DNA of 64,000 nucleotides. Origin: Flavobacterium anhuiense (GTDB lineage Bacteria; Bacteroidota; Bacteroidia; Flavobacteriales; Flavobacteriaceae). A program made the position numbers and the translations under genes. The DNA lies in the NCBI RefSeq assembly GCF_004151235.1, contig NZ_JUIV01000016.1:1-64000 (forward strand), read 5' to 3'. The notes below the pieces were generated by a model. The model was not told the origin of the DNA, searched no databases, and was given only the letters and a program-made list of their open reading frames with translations. How positions within the stretch are numbered: position 1 is the stretch's first letter; each line of letters opens with the position of its first letter. Below, piece by piece: positions 53,710 to 63,245 of this stretch.

Positions 53710-53755
53710 AAAAAAGAGTTTAAGATGTTCGTAGAAGTATTTAACTCTTTTTTTT
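53710..53755 (+). terminator. Bidirectional terminator-like hairpin
   Basis: AAAAAAGAGTT (53710-53720) and AACTCTTTTTT (53743-53753) pair around 22 bases, with a T-run on the plus strand and one on the minus strand. No gene end is adjacent. Between 53320 and 53709 I see nothing else but AT-rich sequence and the (AGTT)4 run. Confidence 0.5.
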
Positions 53756-53832
53756 GAATTCAAGAATGAAAAGACAATTAAGATTATTGAATTCTTTTTA
53801 AACGACTCTTTTTAAGTTACATAGTAATATTT

Positions 53833-53852
53833 TTTGTATTATTGTAGTATAG
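53833..53852 (+). promoter_or_regulatory. 20-bp element shared by the two GH27 promoters, copy 1
   Basis: TTTGTATTATTGTAGTATAG is repeated exactly at 56868-56887, before the second GH27 gene, and here lies 41 bases before the ATG. Its TTTG could be the end of a -7 box, so a repressor bound here would cover the transcription start. The GntR regulator at 63246 is the nearest candidate. Confidence 0.55.
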
Positions 53853-53893
53853 TACAGTATAGAACTGTTATTTACTAACTAATTAAGAAAACC

Positions 53894-56569
53894 ATGCAAA
53901 AAATTACAAATGAAACATTACCAGTTAAAAACATTCTAGCTTTAATGCTTTTTTTATTAACAATCTGTAGCTGGGGACAGACTTACGAGTTTGAAAACGG
54001 TACTCGTACAGGAAATGCCGACATTCAGAATTGCGATTCCTGTTCAGGAAAAATAGTCGGTAATTTAGGAGGAACAGGTAGCGTTTCGGTAAACGTCAAT
54101 GTAACAGCATCAGGCTGGTACAATCTGCAATTATTTTATTGTACAGGAGATCCACGCACGATTAGGTTAACTGCAGGTTCAGCCACGGCTATTGCAATTC
54201 CATGTGAGCCAAGTGGAGGATGGAGTACAGCGGCGTCCAAAAATATAAGTGTCTATCTAAACAGCGGAATAACCACTCTGCTTTGGGATAATACGAATTC
54301 GTGGGCTCCTAATCTGGATAAGTTTATTTTGACACCATTAGCGGCAGGAACTAACCAAACTATCGCTTTTGGAACAAACAATAGTATTGTTTATAACCTC
54401 ACTAATAAAACCTATAGCATAAAGTTTAATGGTGCAACTGTAATTAGCAATGCATCTGCTTATGCAAACAGTGATCAACAATACTTAAGCAGTAATTTTG
54501 CTTCAGCAGTTTATACTTCAGAACCGTTTGCAGACAATATAGGAAGCGGCACCAAACATATTTTTACTTTAAGTGGGAATTATAATCTTGGAATGCAACA
54601 GATTTTTTACACTTATACCAATAAAAACTATTTAGCTGTGCAAGTAGTCTTAACAGGAAGCGGATCAAACTGCTATAAAATGTCGCCTTTAACCAGTAAC
54701 CAGATAACGCCCAATTTTGGAACAGGAGATACAAGAGCAGTATTTGTTCCTTACGATAATGACGCCTGGATTCGCTACAATGCTTATACTTTAAACTCAG
54801 CTGAGTTTACAGCATCAGAAGTAACTAATATTTATAACAATACCAATCGAAAAGGTTTAGTAATTGGTTCTTTGGAACATACCAAATGGAAAACAGGTGT
54901 TACTGTAAGCGGTGGTGGTTCTTCATCGGCTTATGTTTCGGTTATTGCGGGTTGGACTAAACAAGACGTAACCAGAGATACACGAGGACACGGTTGGGTA
55001 AATGTTGGGCAAACGAGTTGTCCTTCTCCAAAAATAATGATTAATGCTACGAACGACTGGAGAACAGGATTTGAAGAATTTGCGCAAGCCAACGCAGCGA
55101 TGCAACCTAAATATATTTTTGATTGGACAGCTCCAAAACCAATTGGATGGAACAGCTGGGGAGCTATGCAGACCAATATTAACTTAACGAAGGCAAAAGC
55201 AGTTGTAGATTTTTTTCATAATGATTGCCCTGCATTTAAAACAGAAGATAATACTTTATTCATCGACTTGGATTCGTATTGGGATAATATGAGCGATGCC
55301 GAATTGGCACAATTTGTTACTTATGCAAAAAGTAAAGGATATAAGGCTGGAATTTATTGGGCTCCGTTTGTAGATTGGGGAAAATACAATCGTCAGGTTG
55401 AGGGAAGTTCGTATACTTATAATCAGTGTTGGACAAAAGTCAATGGAAATCCTTTAGAATTGGATGGGGCTTATGCTATGGATCCAACAAGTCCAGGAAC
55501 TAAAGCGAGAATTCAATATTTTATAAATCGTTTTAAAACTGCTGGATTCGAAATGATAAAAATTGACTTTTTAACTCATGCAAGCATTGAAGCAGACAGC
55601 TTTGCAAATAACCAATTGCATACAGGAATGGAAGCGTATCAAGAAGGAATGAAATTCTTGATTGACCAAATTGGAGGAACTATGTTGGTTCAGGCAGCTA
55701 TATCTCCTAATCTCGCTACTGGTCCTTTTGTGCATGTAAGACGTATTGCATGTGATGCGTACGCGACAATAAGTGATACTGATTATACTTTGAATAGTAC
55801 AACTTATGGATGGTGGCAAAATCAAATTTATGATTATATAGATGCAGATCACGTAGTTTTCGGAAACGCTTCAATCGGACAGAATCGTGCAAGATTATTA
55901 AGCAGTGTAGTTACAGGAACGGTAATTACTGGTGATGATTTTTCTGTTGCTGGACAATGGAAAACCACTGCGCAGAGCCTTTTGCAAAATAATGATGTAA
56001 TGGATGTCGCACGTAATGAAATGCACTTTATTCCTGCAGATGGAAATACGGGATATAATGCGGCGAATGTTTTTTCGGCAACGCACAATAACGTTACTTA
56101 TGTCGCAGTTTTTAATTACAGCAATTCGGCTACGACAAATAATATCAGTTTGAGTCGTTTAGGGCTTGGTTCAGGCAATTATACTGTTAAAGAACTTTAT
56201 TCTGGAGCTACGAGTACAGCTCAAAGCACATTAAGTGTTCAATTGCCTCAGGCTGATGCTGCGATTTATGCTATTTCTAGTGGGACATTAAGTACTCCAA
56301 GTTATAATTGGGCGAATGCTTCTACTAATTATGTTTTTCCTAATCCTGCGACAGACAGTTTTAGAATTAAGTTTGATCATGAAATTAATGGTCCAACAGC
56401 AATCTCGGTGCATAATATAACAGGAAAAGAAGTTTGGAAAACCACTGTTACGACAAATGGAACAATTAGTTCAGAAATTCCGGTAAACGGGCTTACAAAA
56501 GGCGTTTATGTAGTAAAAGTGAAAGCATCTGGACATCCGCAGCAAAACTTTAAATTTGTTAAGAATTAA
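53894..56569 (+). CDS. GH27-type alpha-galactosidase with N-terminal CBM and T9SS C-terminal tail
   Basis: An 891-residue secreted enzyme. After the signal peptide a CBM6/35-like module begins YEFENGTRTGNADIQNC and ends near WDNTNSWAPNLDKFILTP. The catalytic region shows PIGWNSWGAM, LFIDLDSYWDNM, AGIYWAPFVDWG, MIKIDFLTH with probable nucleophile D558, and RRIACDAY (D621). A C-terminal domain follows, then a type IX secretion type A tail from about residue 813 (NYVFPNPATDSF … GVYVVKVKASG), so it should reach the cell surface. GH27 removes alpha-galactose or, in some members, beta-L-arabinopyranose. A paralogue without CBM or tail follows. The gene has its own strong terminator. Confidence 0.88.
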   Translation: MQKITNETLPVKNILALMLFLLTICSWGQTYEFENGTRTGNADIQNCDSCSGKIVGNLGGTGSVSVNVNVTASGWYNLQLFYCTGDPRTIRLTAGSATAIAIPCEPSGGWSTAASKNISVYLNSGITTLLWDNTNSWAPNLDKFILTPLAAGTNQTIAFGTNNSIVYNLTNKTYSIKFNGATVISNASAYANSDQQYLSSNFASAVYTSEPFADNIGSGTKHIFTLSGNYNLGMQQIFYTYTNKNYLAVQVVLTGSGSNCYKMSPLTSNQITPNFGTGDTRAVFVPYDNDAWIRYNAYTLNSAEFTASEVTNIYNNTNRKGLVIGSLEHTKWKTGVTVSGGGSSSAYVSVIAGWTKQDVTRDTRGHGWVNVGQTSCPSPKIMINATNDWRTGFEEFAQANAAMQPKYIFDWTAPKPIGWNSWGAMQTNINLTKAKAVVDFFHNDCPAFKTEDNTLFIDLDSYWDNMSDAELAQFVTYAKSKGYKAGIYWAPFVDWGKYNRQVEGSSYTYNQCWTKVNGNPLELDGAYAMDPTSPGTKARIQYFINRFKTAGFEMIKIDFLTHASIEADSFANNQLHTGMEAYQEGMKFLIDQIGGTMLVQAAISPNLATGPFVHVRRIACDAYATISDTDYTLNSTTYGWWQNQIYDYIDADHVVFGNASIGQNRARLLSSVVTGTVITGDDFSVAGQWKTTAQSLLQNNDVMDVARNEMHFIPADGNTGYNAANVFSATHNNVTYVAVFNYSNSATTNNISLSRLGLGSGNYTVKELYSGATSTAQSTLSVQLPQADAAIYAISSGTLSTPSYNWANASTNYVFPNPATDSFRIKFDHEINGPTAISVHNITGKEVWKTTVTTNGTISSEIPVNGLTKGVYVVKVKASGHPQQNFKFVKN

Positions 56570-56589
56570 AAATCTTTAAGTAACTTTTT

Positions 56590-56640
56590 AAAAATCCCGA
56601 TTTTCATTTTGTTGAGAATCGGGATTTTTTGTATCGATAT
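56590..56640 (+). terminator. Intrinsic terminator after the first GH27 gene
   Basis: AAAATCCCGATT (56591-56602) and AATCGGGATTTT (56627-56638) form a 12-bp stem followed by T. The rest of the 348-bp gap holds only the second copy of the shared promoter element. Confidence 0.85.
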
Positions 56641-56867
56641 TTTAGAATTTTTAAACGGCAAATTTGAAATATAGTACTTTTTGCGATGCATATTTTTTGT
56701 TTATCTTTTTGAAATTTTTATCCGTTTATTGTCAGATTGACTATTTTGAAACAAAAAAAATAATTTTCGTTAAGTAAACTTGTTTGTTGATTTATAGGAG
56801 TTTATGTTTTTGGAATCGGAAAAAATGAGCACTATTTTTACTTATATTCTTGCAGGGTTAATTTTAA

Positions 56868-56887
56868 TTTGTATTATTGTAGTATAG
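56868..56887 (+). promoter_or_regulatory. 20-bp element shared by the two GH27 promoters, copy 2
   Basis: Identical to 53833-53852, here 30 bases before the ATG. TTAATTTG (56864-56871) would be the -7 box, one base off TAnnTTTG, and the element would span the transcription start. AGTATA follows at similar distance in both copies. Confidence 0.55.
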
Positions 56888-56917
56888 AATAGTATAATAA
56901 ACCAAAAAACTTATCTA

Positions 56918-58969
56918 ATGAACCACTATCCTTTTCCTTTAAAAAAACTGTTTTTATCCATTTTTCTGGCAGTATTTTTTTGTGTATCAGCTTTAGCGCA
57001 AAAAAATATTACAATGAATTTTGGTAAAAACGGAATCATTATTTATGATGCGAAACAAAAAACGATTTCAGTAAGCCAATCTGGAAAAACTGTATTTAGC
57101 GGAGCAAAAGCTTCTGTTATAGTTAACGGAAAAACCATAACGACAGATTCATATCCAGATGCTGTTTTTGCAAAACAAACTATTAAAGATGATTTAGGAA
57201 ATGGTTTAAAATATACTTTAACTTATAAAGAGAAAAATAACCCAACTTTAATTCAGAGTTTTTATACTTATACCAATAAGTCTTACTTTATAACTCAAAT
57301 AGAAATAATAAGTAACGGAAAACAAATTGCGACCAATTATATCTCACCATTAGATTTAGGCAAAATTGCTTTTGATAAAATTGAAAATCTGCATAGCGTT
57401 TTTGTTCCTTATGACAATGATGCTTTTATAAGTTATAATTCTAAAAAACTAGATACTATTTCTCAAAATACTAGTGCAGAAGTTGGAATTATATTCAACA
57501 ACAATTCAAGAAACAGTTTTATTGTAGGTTCGCTTGAACATACCGTTTGGAAAAGCGCTGTTAAAACAATCAATAAAAATAAAGAAGCACAATTTTCGGC
57601 TTGGGCTGGATTTTCAGAAAAAGAAATAACTAGAGATAGTATTGGGCACGGAATAATAAAAGGTGAAAAAGTTTTATCGCCTAAATTCTTCGTCGGATAT
57701 TATTCTGACTGGAGAGAGGGAATGGAAGAATATGCAAAAACAAATCGTATTGTAGAGAAACCTTTTGTTTTTACTTGGGATAAACCAACTCCAGTTGGCT
57801 GGAATAGCTGGGGCGTTTTGATGGAGAAAATTAATTTTGAAAACACGACTAAAGTTGCCGATTTTTTTGCTAACTCAATTCCGCAATTTAGAGTAGGCAA
57901 TACAGCTTATATTGATCTTGATTCATTTTGGGATAATATGGTAAAAGGCGGATTTACAGGAGATTTCAGTAAATTAAAAGAATTTGCAGATTATTGCAAA
58001 AGTAAAGGTTTAGAACCTGGAGCTTACTGGGCGCCTTTTACAGATTGGGGGTGGAAAGATGGACCAAACCGTAAAGCAGAAGGCAGTGATTATACTTTTG
58101 GACAATTGTGGACTAAAACCGGAAATACTTATTTTGATTTCGACGGTGCACGTGCCATTGACCCTACACATCCCGGAACTCTTAAACGCGTTGATTATGT
58201 TATTAATAAGCTAAAAGCATGTGGTTTTAAAATGATAAAAATTGACTTTTTAGGTCACGCCGCAGCGGAATCGACTTCATTTTATGATAAAAATGTAACC
58301 ACAGGAATGCAGGCTTATAAAGTAGGAATGGAACATTTAGTAAAAGCACTAGATGGGCAAATGCTAATTTATGCTGCAATTTCTCCTAATATGGCTACAG
58401 CCCGTTACGCACACGTTCGCCGTATTGCTTGCGATGCTTGGAAAACAATCGAGCAGACACAATACACATTAAATAGCGTCAATTATGGCTGGTGGCAAAC
58501 CTATTCCTACGATTATATCGATGCTGATCATGTGGTTTTTGCAGATGTTACCGAAGGCGAGAATCGTGCAAGATTAATATCTTCGGTAATTACGGGGACA
58601 TTAATTACGGGAGATGATTACAGTAAAGATGGAATCTGGAGCAAGCGCGCAAAAGAGTGGCTTCAGAATCATGAATTGCTTAAAATTGTTGCCAATGGAG
58701 TAGCTTTCCGCCCAGTAGAAGGAAATACGGGAAAACTAACAACTGAAGTTTTCGAACAAAAAATAGGAAATGATTGGTATGTGGCAGTTTTAAATTATGG
58801 TTCAGCAGCTAAAAATTTTACTTTGCCATTAGAAAGACTTGGTGTTAAGAGCGGTAATTATAAATTGCAAAATCTTTTTACAGCCGAAACTGTTGAGATA
58901 AAAAACAATAGTATAGATTTAAATCTCGGTGCTAAAGATGCGGGTTTATTTAAGATAGTAAAACGTTAA
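56918..58969 (+). CDS. GH27-type alpha-galactosidase, paralogue without CBM or sorting tail
   Basis: A 683-residue secreted enzyme with a signal peptide ending SALAQ near residue 28. Catalytic motifs parallel the upstream gene: PVGWNSWGVL, AYIDLDSFWDNM, GAYWAPFTDWGW, MIKIDFLGH with probable nucleophile D443, and RRIACDAW. It lacks the N-terminal binding module and the type IX tail, so it should stay in the periplasm while its paralogue is exported. The C-terminus is a beta domain ending GLFKIVKR. The esterase gene starts 11 bp after its stop, and esterase and GH36 follow as one operon. The two paralogues probably act on the same glycosidic bond before and after uptake. Confidence 0.88.
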   Translation: MNHYPFPLKKLFLSIFLAVFFCVSALAQKNITMNFGKNGIIIYDAKQKTISVSQSGKTVFSGAKASVIVNGKTITTDSYPDAVFAKQTIKDDLGNGLKYTLTYKEKNNPTLIQSFYTYTNKSYFITQIEIISNGKQIATNYISPLDLGKIAFDKIENLHSVFVPYDNDAFISYNSKKLDTISQNTSAEVGIIFNNNSRNSFIVGSLEHTVWKSAVKTINKNKEAQFSAWAGFSEKEITRDSIGHGIIKGEKVLSPKFFVGYYSDWREGMEEYAKTNRIVEKPFVFTWDKPTPVGWNSWGVLMEKINFENTTKVADFFANSIPQFRVGNTAYIDLDSFWDNMVKGGFTGDFSKLKEFADYCKSKGLEPGAYWAPFTDWGWKDGPNRKAEGSDYTFGQLWTKTGNTYFDFDGARAIDPTHPGTLKRVDYVINKLKACGFKMIKIDFLGHAAAESTSFYDKNVTTGMQAYKVGMEHLVKALDGQMLIYAAISPNMATARYAHVRRIACDAWKTIEQTQYTLNSVNYGWWQTYSYDYIDADHVVFADVTEGENRARLISSVITGTLITGDDYSKDGIWSKRAKEWLQNHELLKIVANGVAFRPVEGNTGKLTTEVFEQKIGNDWYVAVLNYGSAAKNFTLPLERLGVKSGNYKLQNLFTAETVEIKNNSIDLNLGAKDAGLFKIVKR

Positions 58970-58980
58970 TTGATAGAATT

Positions 58981-60951
58981 ATGAGAAAACATTTTTTTAA
59001 GAAAACGGCTTTAGTATTTACCTTATTTATTCTTTCCTCAAATGTAATTAATGCAACGGTTTTATTACCATCTTTCTTTACAGATAATATGGTTTTGCAG
59101 CAAAAAAGTACTGTTCCGTTTTGGGGAGAAAGCGATAAACAATCAGTGTCTGTTACAACTTCTTGGGATAAAAAGACTTATAAAGCCAATGTGGTAAATG
59201 GCAAATGGAATGTAGTTTTAAAAACTCCCGTTTATGGTGGTCCTTATACAATTGCGATAAATGACGGAGATTTAAAAACACTGCAAAATGTTTTAATTGG
59301 AGAAGTTTGGCTATGCTCAGGACAAAGTAATATGGAAATGCCGTTAGAAGGCTGGGGGAAAATCAATAATTATAAAGAAGAAATTGCAAATGCCGATTAT
59401 CCTCAAATACGATTATTACAAGCCGAGCATATCGAAAGCACTTTACCTCTAAATACACTAAAAGTGCAACACGATGGCTGGAATATATGCAGCCCTAAAA
59501 CTATTGCGGATTTTAGTGCGACAGCTTATTTTTTTGCTAGAAAAATTTATAAAGAAAAAAAGATTCCTATTGGATTAATTCATTCTTCTTGGGGCGGAAC
59601 ATTAATTGAAGCTTGGACAAGTTCGGGGGCGTTAAGTACCATTCATGATTTTGATACCGAAATTGAAGCCATGAAATCTGAATCAAGTAGAGAAACTTTA
59701 GAGAAAAAATACAATGCTGATTTAGCAGTTTGGGAAAAACATCTTGCTAATGCTGACAAAGGATATGAGAACGAAAAAGCAGTTTGGGCAACGTCTAAAA
59801 TTGATGATTCAGCTTGGAAAACAATGAAAGTGCCTTCTTTTTTTGACAGCAACGGTTTAGGAAATTTTGATGGAATAATCTGGTTTAGGAAAACAGTCAA
59901 CATTTCGGATAATACTAAAGATTTTAAGCTGAGTTATTATGCCGACGACGATGATATACTTTGGGTAAACGGAAATTATATTGGTGAAACCAAAGGTTAT
60001 AATGTAGAACGCCAGTATACAATTCCTGCAAAATATTTGAAGAAAGGTGAAAACCTAATAACAATAAGAGTTTTTGACGGATCAGGAAATGGAGGGATTT
60101 ACGGAGATGAAAATATCGCTTTAAAATCAGAAAAAGAAACCATTGCATTATCTGGAGATTGGAAGTATAGTATTGGTGCAGACAGTAAAGATTTGCCTGC
60201 AAAACCTTATATGGCTCAAGGCCAAAACCGACCAAGCGCCATATACAATGCCATGATTGCGCCTTTGTTAGATTATAAAATAAAAGGCGTAATCTGGTAT
60301 CAGGGTGAAAGTAATGCGGAAAGAGCGCATCAATATCAAAAGTTAATGCCACTCTTGATAAACGACTGGCGAGATAAATTTAAAGACAAAAATCTTCCTT
60401 TTTTCTTTGTGCAATTGGCTAATTATAAAGAGAAGAAAATACAGCCGGGAGATTCTGATTGGGCAGAATTAAGAGAAGCACAATTTATGGCTCTAAAAGT
60501 CCCTAATACAGGAATGGCTGTTACGACAGATATTGGAGACGGAAAAGATATTCACCCAAAAAACAAACAAGACGTTGGCGGACGCTTGGCAGATATTGCT
60601 TTAGCAAAAGTTTACAATACTAAAATTGATTATTCAGGTCCGCTTTATAAATCCTATAAAACAGAGCATAATAACATTATTCTGGATTTTGATTTTAATG
60701 TAGGAATTAAAGCCAAAGAAGGTTCGTTAAAAGGATTTTCTATAGCAGGATTAGACCAGAAGTTTTATTGGGCAGAAGCAAAAATAGTGGATGGAAAAGT
60801 AGTTGTTTATGCTCAGGAAGTTCCAAACCCTGTGGCTGTAAGATACAATTGGGCAGACAATCCAGACGGAAACTTAACCAATGCATCAGGATTGCCAGCA
60901 TCATCATTTAGAACGGATAATTGGAAAGGAATTACAGAAGGAAAAAAATAA
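58981..60951 (+). CDS. Carbohydrate acetylesterase (sialate O-acetylesterase family, SGNH fold)
   Basis: A 656-residue secreted esterase. The signal peptide ends near NVINA. The SGNH serine block is VWLCSGQSNMEMPLEG, with IWYQGESNAERAHQY as the next conserved block and DIGDGKDIHPKNK carrying the Asp/His pair. A galactose-binding-like jelly roll is inserted between the two halves (WFRKTVNISDNTKDFKLSYY … VRVFDGSGNG region). Despite the family name, no sialidase or sialic acid gene is near, and such enzymes in Bacteroidota often remove acetyl groups from plant glycans. Placed between two alpha-galactosidase genes, it probably deacetylates a galactoside so the hydrolases can act. Confidence 0.88.
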   Translation: MRKHFFKKTALVFTLFILSSNVINATVLLPSFFTDNMVLQQKSTVPFWGESDKQSVSVTTSWDKKTYKANVVNGKWNVVLKTPVYGGPYTIAINDGDLKTLQNVLIGEVWLCSGQSNMEMPLEGWGKINNYKEEIANADYPQIRLLQAEHIESTLPLNTLKVQHDGWNICSPKTIADFSATAYFFARKIYKEKKIPIGLIHSSWGGTLIEAWTSSGALSTIHDFDTEIEAMKSESSRETLEKKYNADLAVWEKHLANADKGYENEKAVWATSKIDDSAWKTMKVPSFFDSNGLGNFDGIIWFRKTVNISDNTKDFKLSYYADDDDILWVNGNYIGETKGYNVERQYTIPAKYLKKGENLITIRVFDGSGNGGIYGDENIALKSEKETIALSGDWKYSIGADSKDLPAKPYMAQGQNRPSAIYNAMIAPLLDYKIKGVIWYQGESNAERAHQYQKLMPLLINDWRDKFKDKNLPFFFVQLANYKEKKIQPGDSDWAELREAQFMALKVPNTGMAVTTDIGDGKDIHPKNKQDVGGRLADIALAKVYNTKIDYSGPLYKSYKTEHNNIILDFDFNVGIKAKEGSLKGFSIAGLDQKFYWAEAKIVDGKVVVYAQEVPNPVAVRYNWADNPDGNLTNASGLPASSFRTDNWKGITEGKK

Positions 60952-60970
60952 AAAAATAACATATAATAAA

Positions 60971-63175
60971 ATGAAAAAACAAAGTATCAATTTAAGGCAG
61001 TCTTTTGCGATAGCATTTTTTATTCTCACGAGTTATTGCAGTACAGTAACCGCACAACAGATTATTGCTGTAAAAACAAAAACTAATGCATTAGTTTTAC
61101 AAGTAACACCAGGAAAAGAAGTTAACACTATTTATTTAGGAGAAAAACTGGCAAACGATTCAGATTATGCTAAAATACAAAGTCAGTTTCGTCAAGGAAC
61201 GGATTATTCAGGAATTTATAACGCGGCTTACACTGCTTCTGGATCAAAAAATTTATTAGAACCTGCAATTACAGTAACACATGCTGACGGAAACACTTCT
61301 TTGGATTTGCTATATGTAAGTCATAAAACGAATACGGTTAGTACAGGAGTTACTCAAACTGAAATTACATTAAAAGATCCTGTATATCCAGTTGAGGTTC
61401 ATTTGTTTATCCAATCTTATTATGATACTGATGTGATTGAGCAATGGACAACTATTCAGCACAATGAAAAAGGAAGCATCACTTTAAATAAGTATGCATC
61501 GGCTAATTTATATTTGAAAGGATACAAAAACTTTTATTTGAATCAATATCATGGAGACTGGGCAAAAGAAATGCAGCCAGAAGAAACTAAAATTACTCAC
61601 GGAATCAAAACTTTAGATACTAAATTAGGATCTCGTACCAATTTATTCCAGCCTTCAGTATTTATGGTTTCTTTGGATAAACCAGCAACTGAAGACGAAG
61701 GAAAAGTTTTGTTTGCAGGTTTAGAATGGTCAGGTAATTTTAGAACCGATTTAGAGTTAGATCCATTGAACAATCTTCGTGTTATTTCTGGAATCAATAA
61801 TGCAGCGGCAGCTTATAAACTGGCAAAAAGCGAAGTTTTTACGACTCCTAAATTTTGGTACACTTTATCATCAAAAGGAAAAGGAACTGCAAGCCGTAAT
61901 CTGCATGATTGGTCAAGAACTTATAAAATCTTAGACGGAAAAGAAGATCGTTTGACCTTATTAAACAACTGGGAAGCAACTTATTTTAATTTTGATGAAG
62001 AAAAACTTAAAGTTTTAATCGCCGATAGTAAAAAAATAGGCGTTGATCTGTTCTTGTTGGACGATGGCTGGTTTGGAAACACGTATCCTCGTAACAACGA
62101 TGATGCAGCTTTGGGAGATTGGGATGTCAATAAAAAGAAATTGCCAAACGGAATTGGAACTTTAGTAAAAACGGCCAAAGACAATCAAGTGAAATTCGGA
62201 ATTTGGATTGAGCCTGAAATGGTAAATCCTGCAAGTGATTTGTATAAAAAACATCCTGATTGGGTTATCAAACAGCCAGGAAGAGCAGAACATTATTTCC
62301 GTAATCAGTTGGTTTTAGATTTGGCAAATCCAAAAGTTCAGGATTTTGTGTATGGAGTTGTAGATAATCTTTTTACTGAAAATCCAGAATTGGCTTATAT
62401 TAAATGGGATTGTAATGCTGTGATTTATAATGCTTATTCTAATTATTTGAAAGACAGACAGAATAATTTCTACACCGATTATGTAAACGGATTGTACAAA
62501 GTGTTGGAACGCATTCGTGTAAAATATCCAAAAGTACCAATGATGCTTTGCTCTGGCGGTGGCGGAAGAGTAGATTATGGTGCTTTGAAATACTTTACAG
62601 AATTTTGGCCAAGTGACAACACAGATCCTTTAGAGCGTGTTTACATGCAATGGGAATACTCGTATTTTTATCCAGCGCTTACCATTGCGGCACACGTTAC
62701 AGACTGGGGAAAACAACCTCTAAAATACCGTACAGATGTTGCTATGATGGGAAAATTAGGTTTTGATATTGTAGTAAAAGATTTAAATGAGAAAGATCTA
62801 GTTTTCACTCAAAAAGCAATAAAAAACTATAACGAATTAAGTAATACCATCTGGCAGGGAGACCAATATCGTCTGCAGAATCCGTGGGATAATGATGCCG
62901 CTTCTGTAATGTTTGTCAATAAAAATGGTAATGAAGCTGTGGTTTTCAGCTATTCTGTTAACTCTAGATATGAAGCAGGAACTCATCTTCCAATTAAACT
63001 AAAAGGATTGCAGGCTGGACAAAACTATAAAGTAGAAGAAATCAATGTATATCCAGATAAAAAACCAGTGGTAGAAACCGCTGTATATTCGGGCGATTTT
63101 TTAATGCAAGTTGGGATTAATCCGAATGTTACAGCATCAAACAGCAGTGTTGTTTTAAAAATTACTAAGGCCTAA
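60971..63175 (+). CDS. GH36 alpha-galactosidase
   Basis: A 734-residue secreted enzyme. I start at the ATG at 60971, which opens a signal peptide (MKKQSINLRQSFAIAFFILT); an in-frame ATG at 60881 lies inside the esterase gene and gives no signal. The N-terminal super-sandwich domain precedes the barrel with LLNNWEATYFNFDEEKL, FLLDDGWFG, IWIEPEMVNP, YIKWDCN with nucleophile D480 and PSDNTDPLERV with acid D549. This is the classic bacterial GH36 set for alpha-1,6-galactosides such as raffinose, melibiose and galactomannan side chains. It lies 19 bp after the esterase gene and ends the operon. Confidence 0.94.
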   Translation: MKKQSINLRQSFAIAFFILTSYCSTVTAQQIIAVKTKTNALVLQVTPGKEVNTIYLGEKLANDSDYAKIQSQFRQGTDYSGIYNAAYTASGSKNLLEPAITVTHADGNTSLDLLYVSHKTNTVSTGVTQTEITLKDPVYPVEVHLFIQSYYDTDVIEQWTTIQHNEKGSITLNKYASANLYLKGYKNFYLNQYHGDWAKEMQPEETKITHGIKTLDTKLGSRTNLFQPSVFMVSLDKPATEDEGKVLFAGLEWSGNFRTDLELDPLNNLRVISGINNAAAAYKLAKSEVFTTPKFWYTLSSKGKGTASRNLHDWSRTYKILDGKEDRLTLLNNWEATYFNFDEEKLKVLIADSKKIGVDLFLLDDGWFGNTYPRNNDDAALGDWDVNKKKLPNGIGTLVKTAKDNQVKFGIWIEPEMVNPASDLYKKHPDWVIKQPGRAEHYFRNQLVLDLANPKVQDFVYGVVDNLFTENPELAYIKWDCNAVIYNAYSNYLKDRQNNFYTDYVNGLYKVLERIRVKYPKVPMMLCSGGGGRVDYGALKYFTEFWPSDNTDPLERVYMQWEYSYFYPALTIAAHVTDWGKQPLKYRTDVAMMGKLGFDIVVKDLNEKDLVFTQKAIKNYNELSNTIWQGDQYRLQNPWDNDAASVMFVNKNGNEAVVFSYSVNSRYEAGTHLPIKLKGLQAGQNYKVEEINVYPDKKPVVETAVYSGDFLMQVGINPNVTASNSSVVLKITKA

Positions 63176-63196
63176 ACTAAATTTCAAACATTAGTA

Positions 63197-63215
63197 TATA
63201 TTTGTAATACAATAT
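63197..63215 (+). promoter_or_regulatory. Promoter and palindrome upstream of the GntR gene
   Basis: TATATTTG (63197-63204) is a full -7 match. It overlaps TTGTAATACAA (63202-63212), a perfect palindrome of 5-bp arms around one base. TTGTA also opens part of the shared GH27 element, in line with a GntR-type operator and autoregulation. Confidence 0.45.
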
Positions 63216-63245
63216 TTTCTAAATAAATACTTATTAAAACGATTT

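Noticed and set aside
58981..60951. Sialic acid utilization
   Set aside because: Only the family name points there; no sialidase or sialic acid catabolic gene is near, and the neighbours are alpha-galactosidases.
60881..60970. Upstream start for the GH36 gene
   Set aside because: It lies in the esterase coding region and places 30 charged residues before a good signal peptide.
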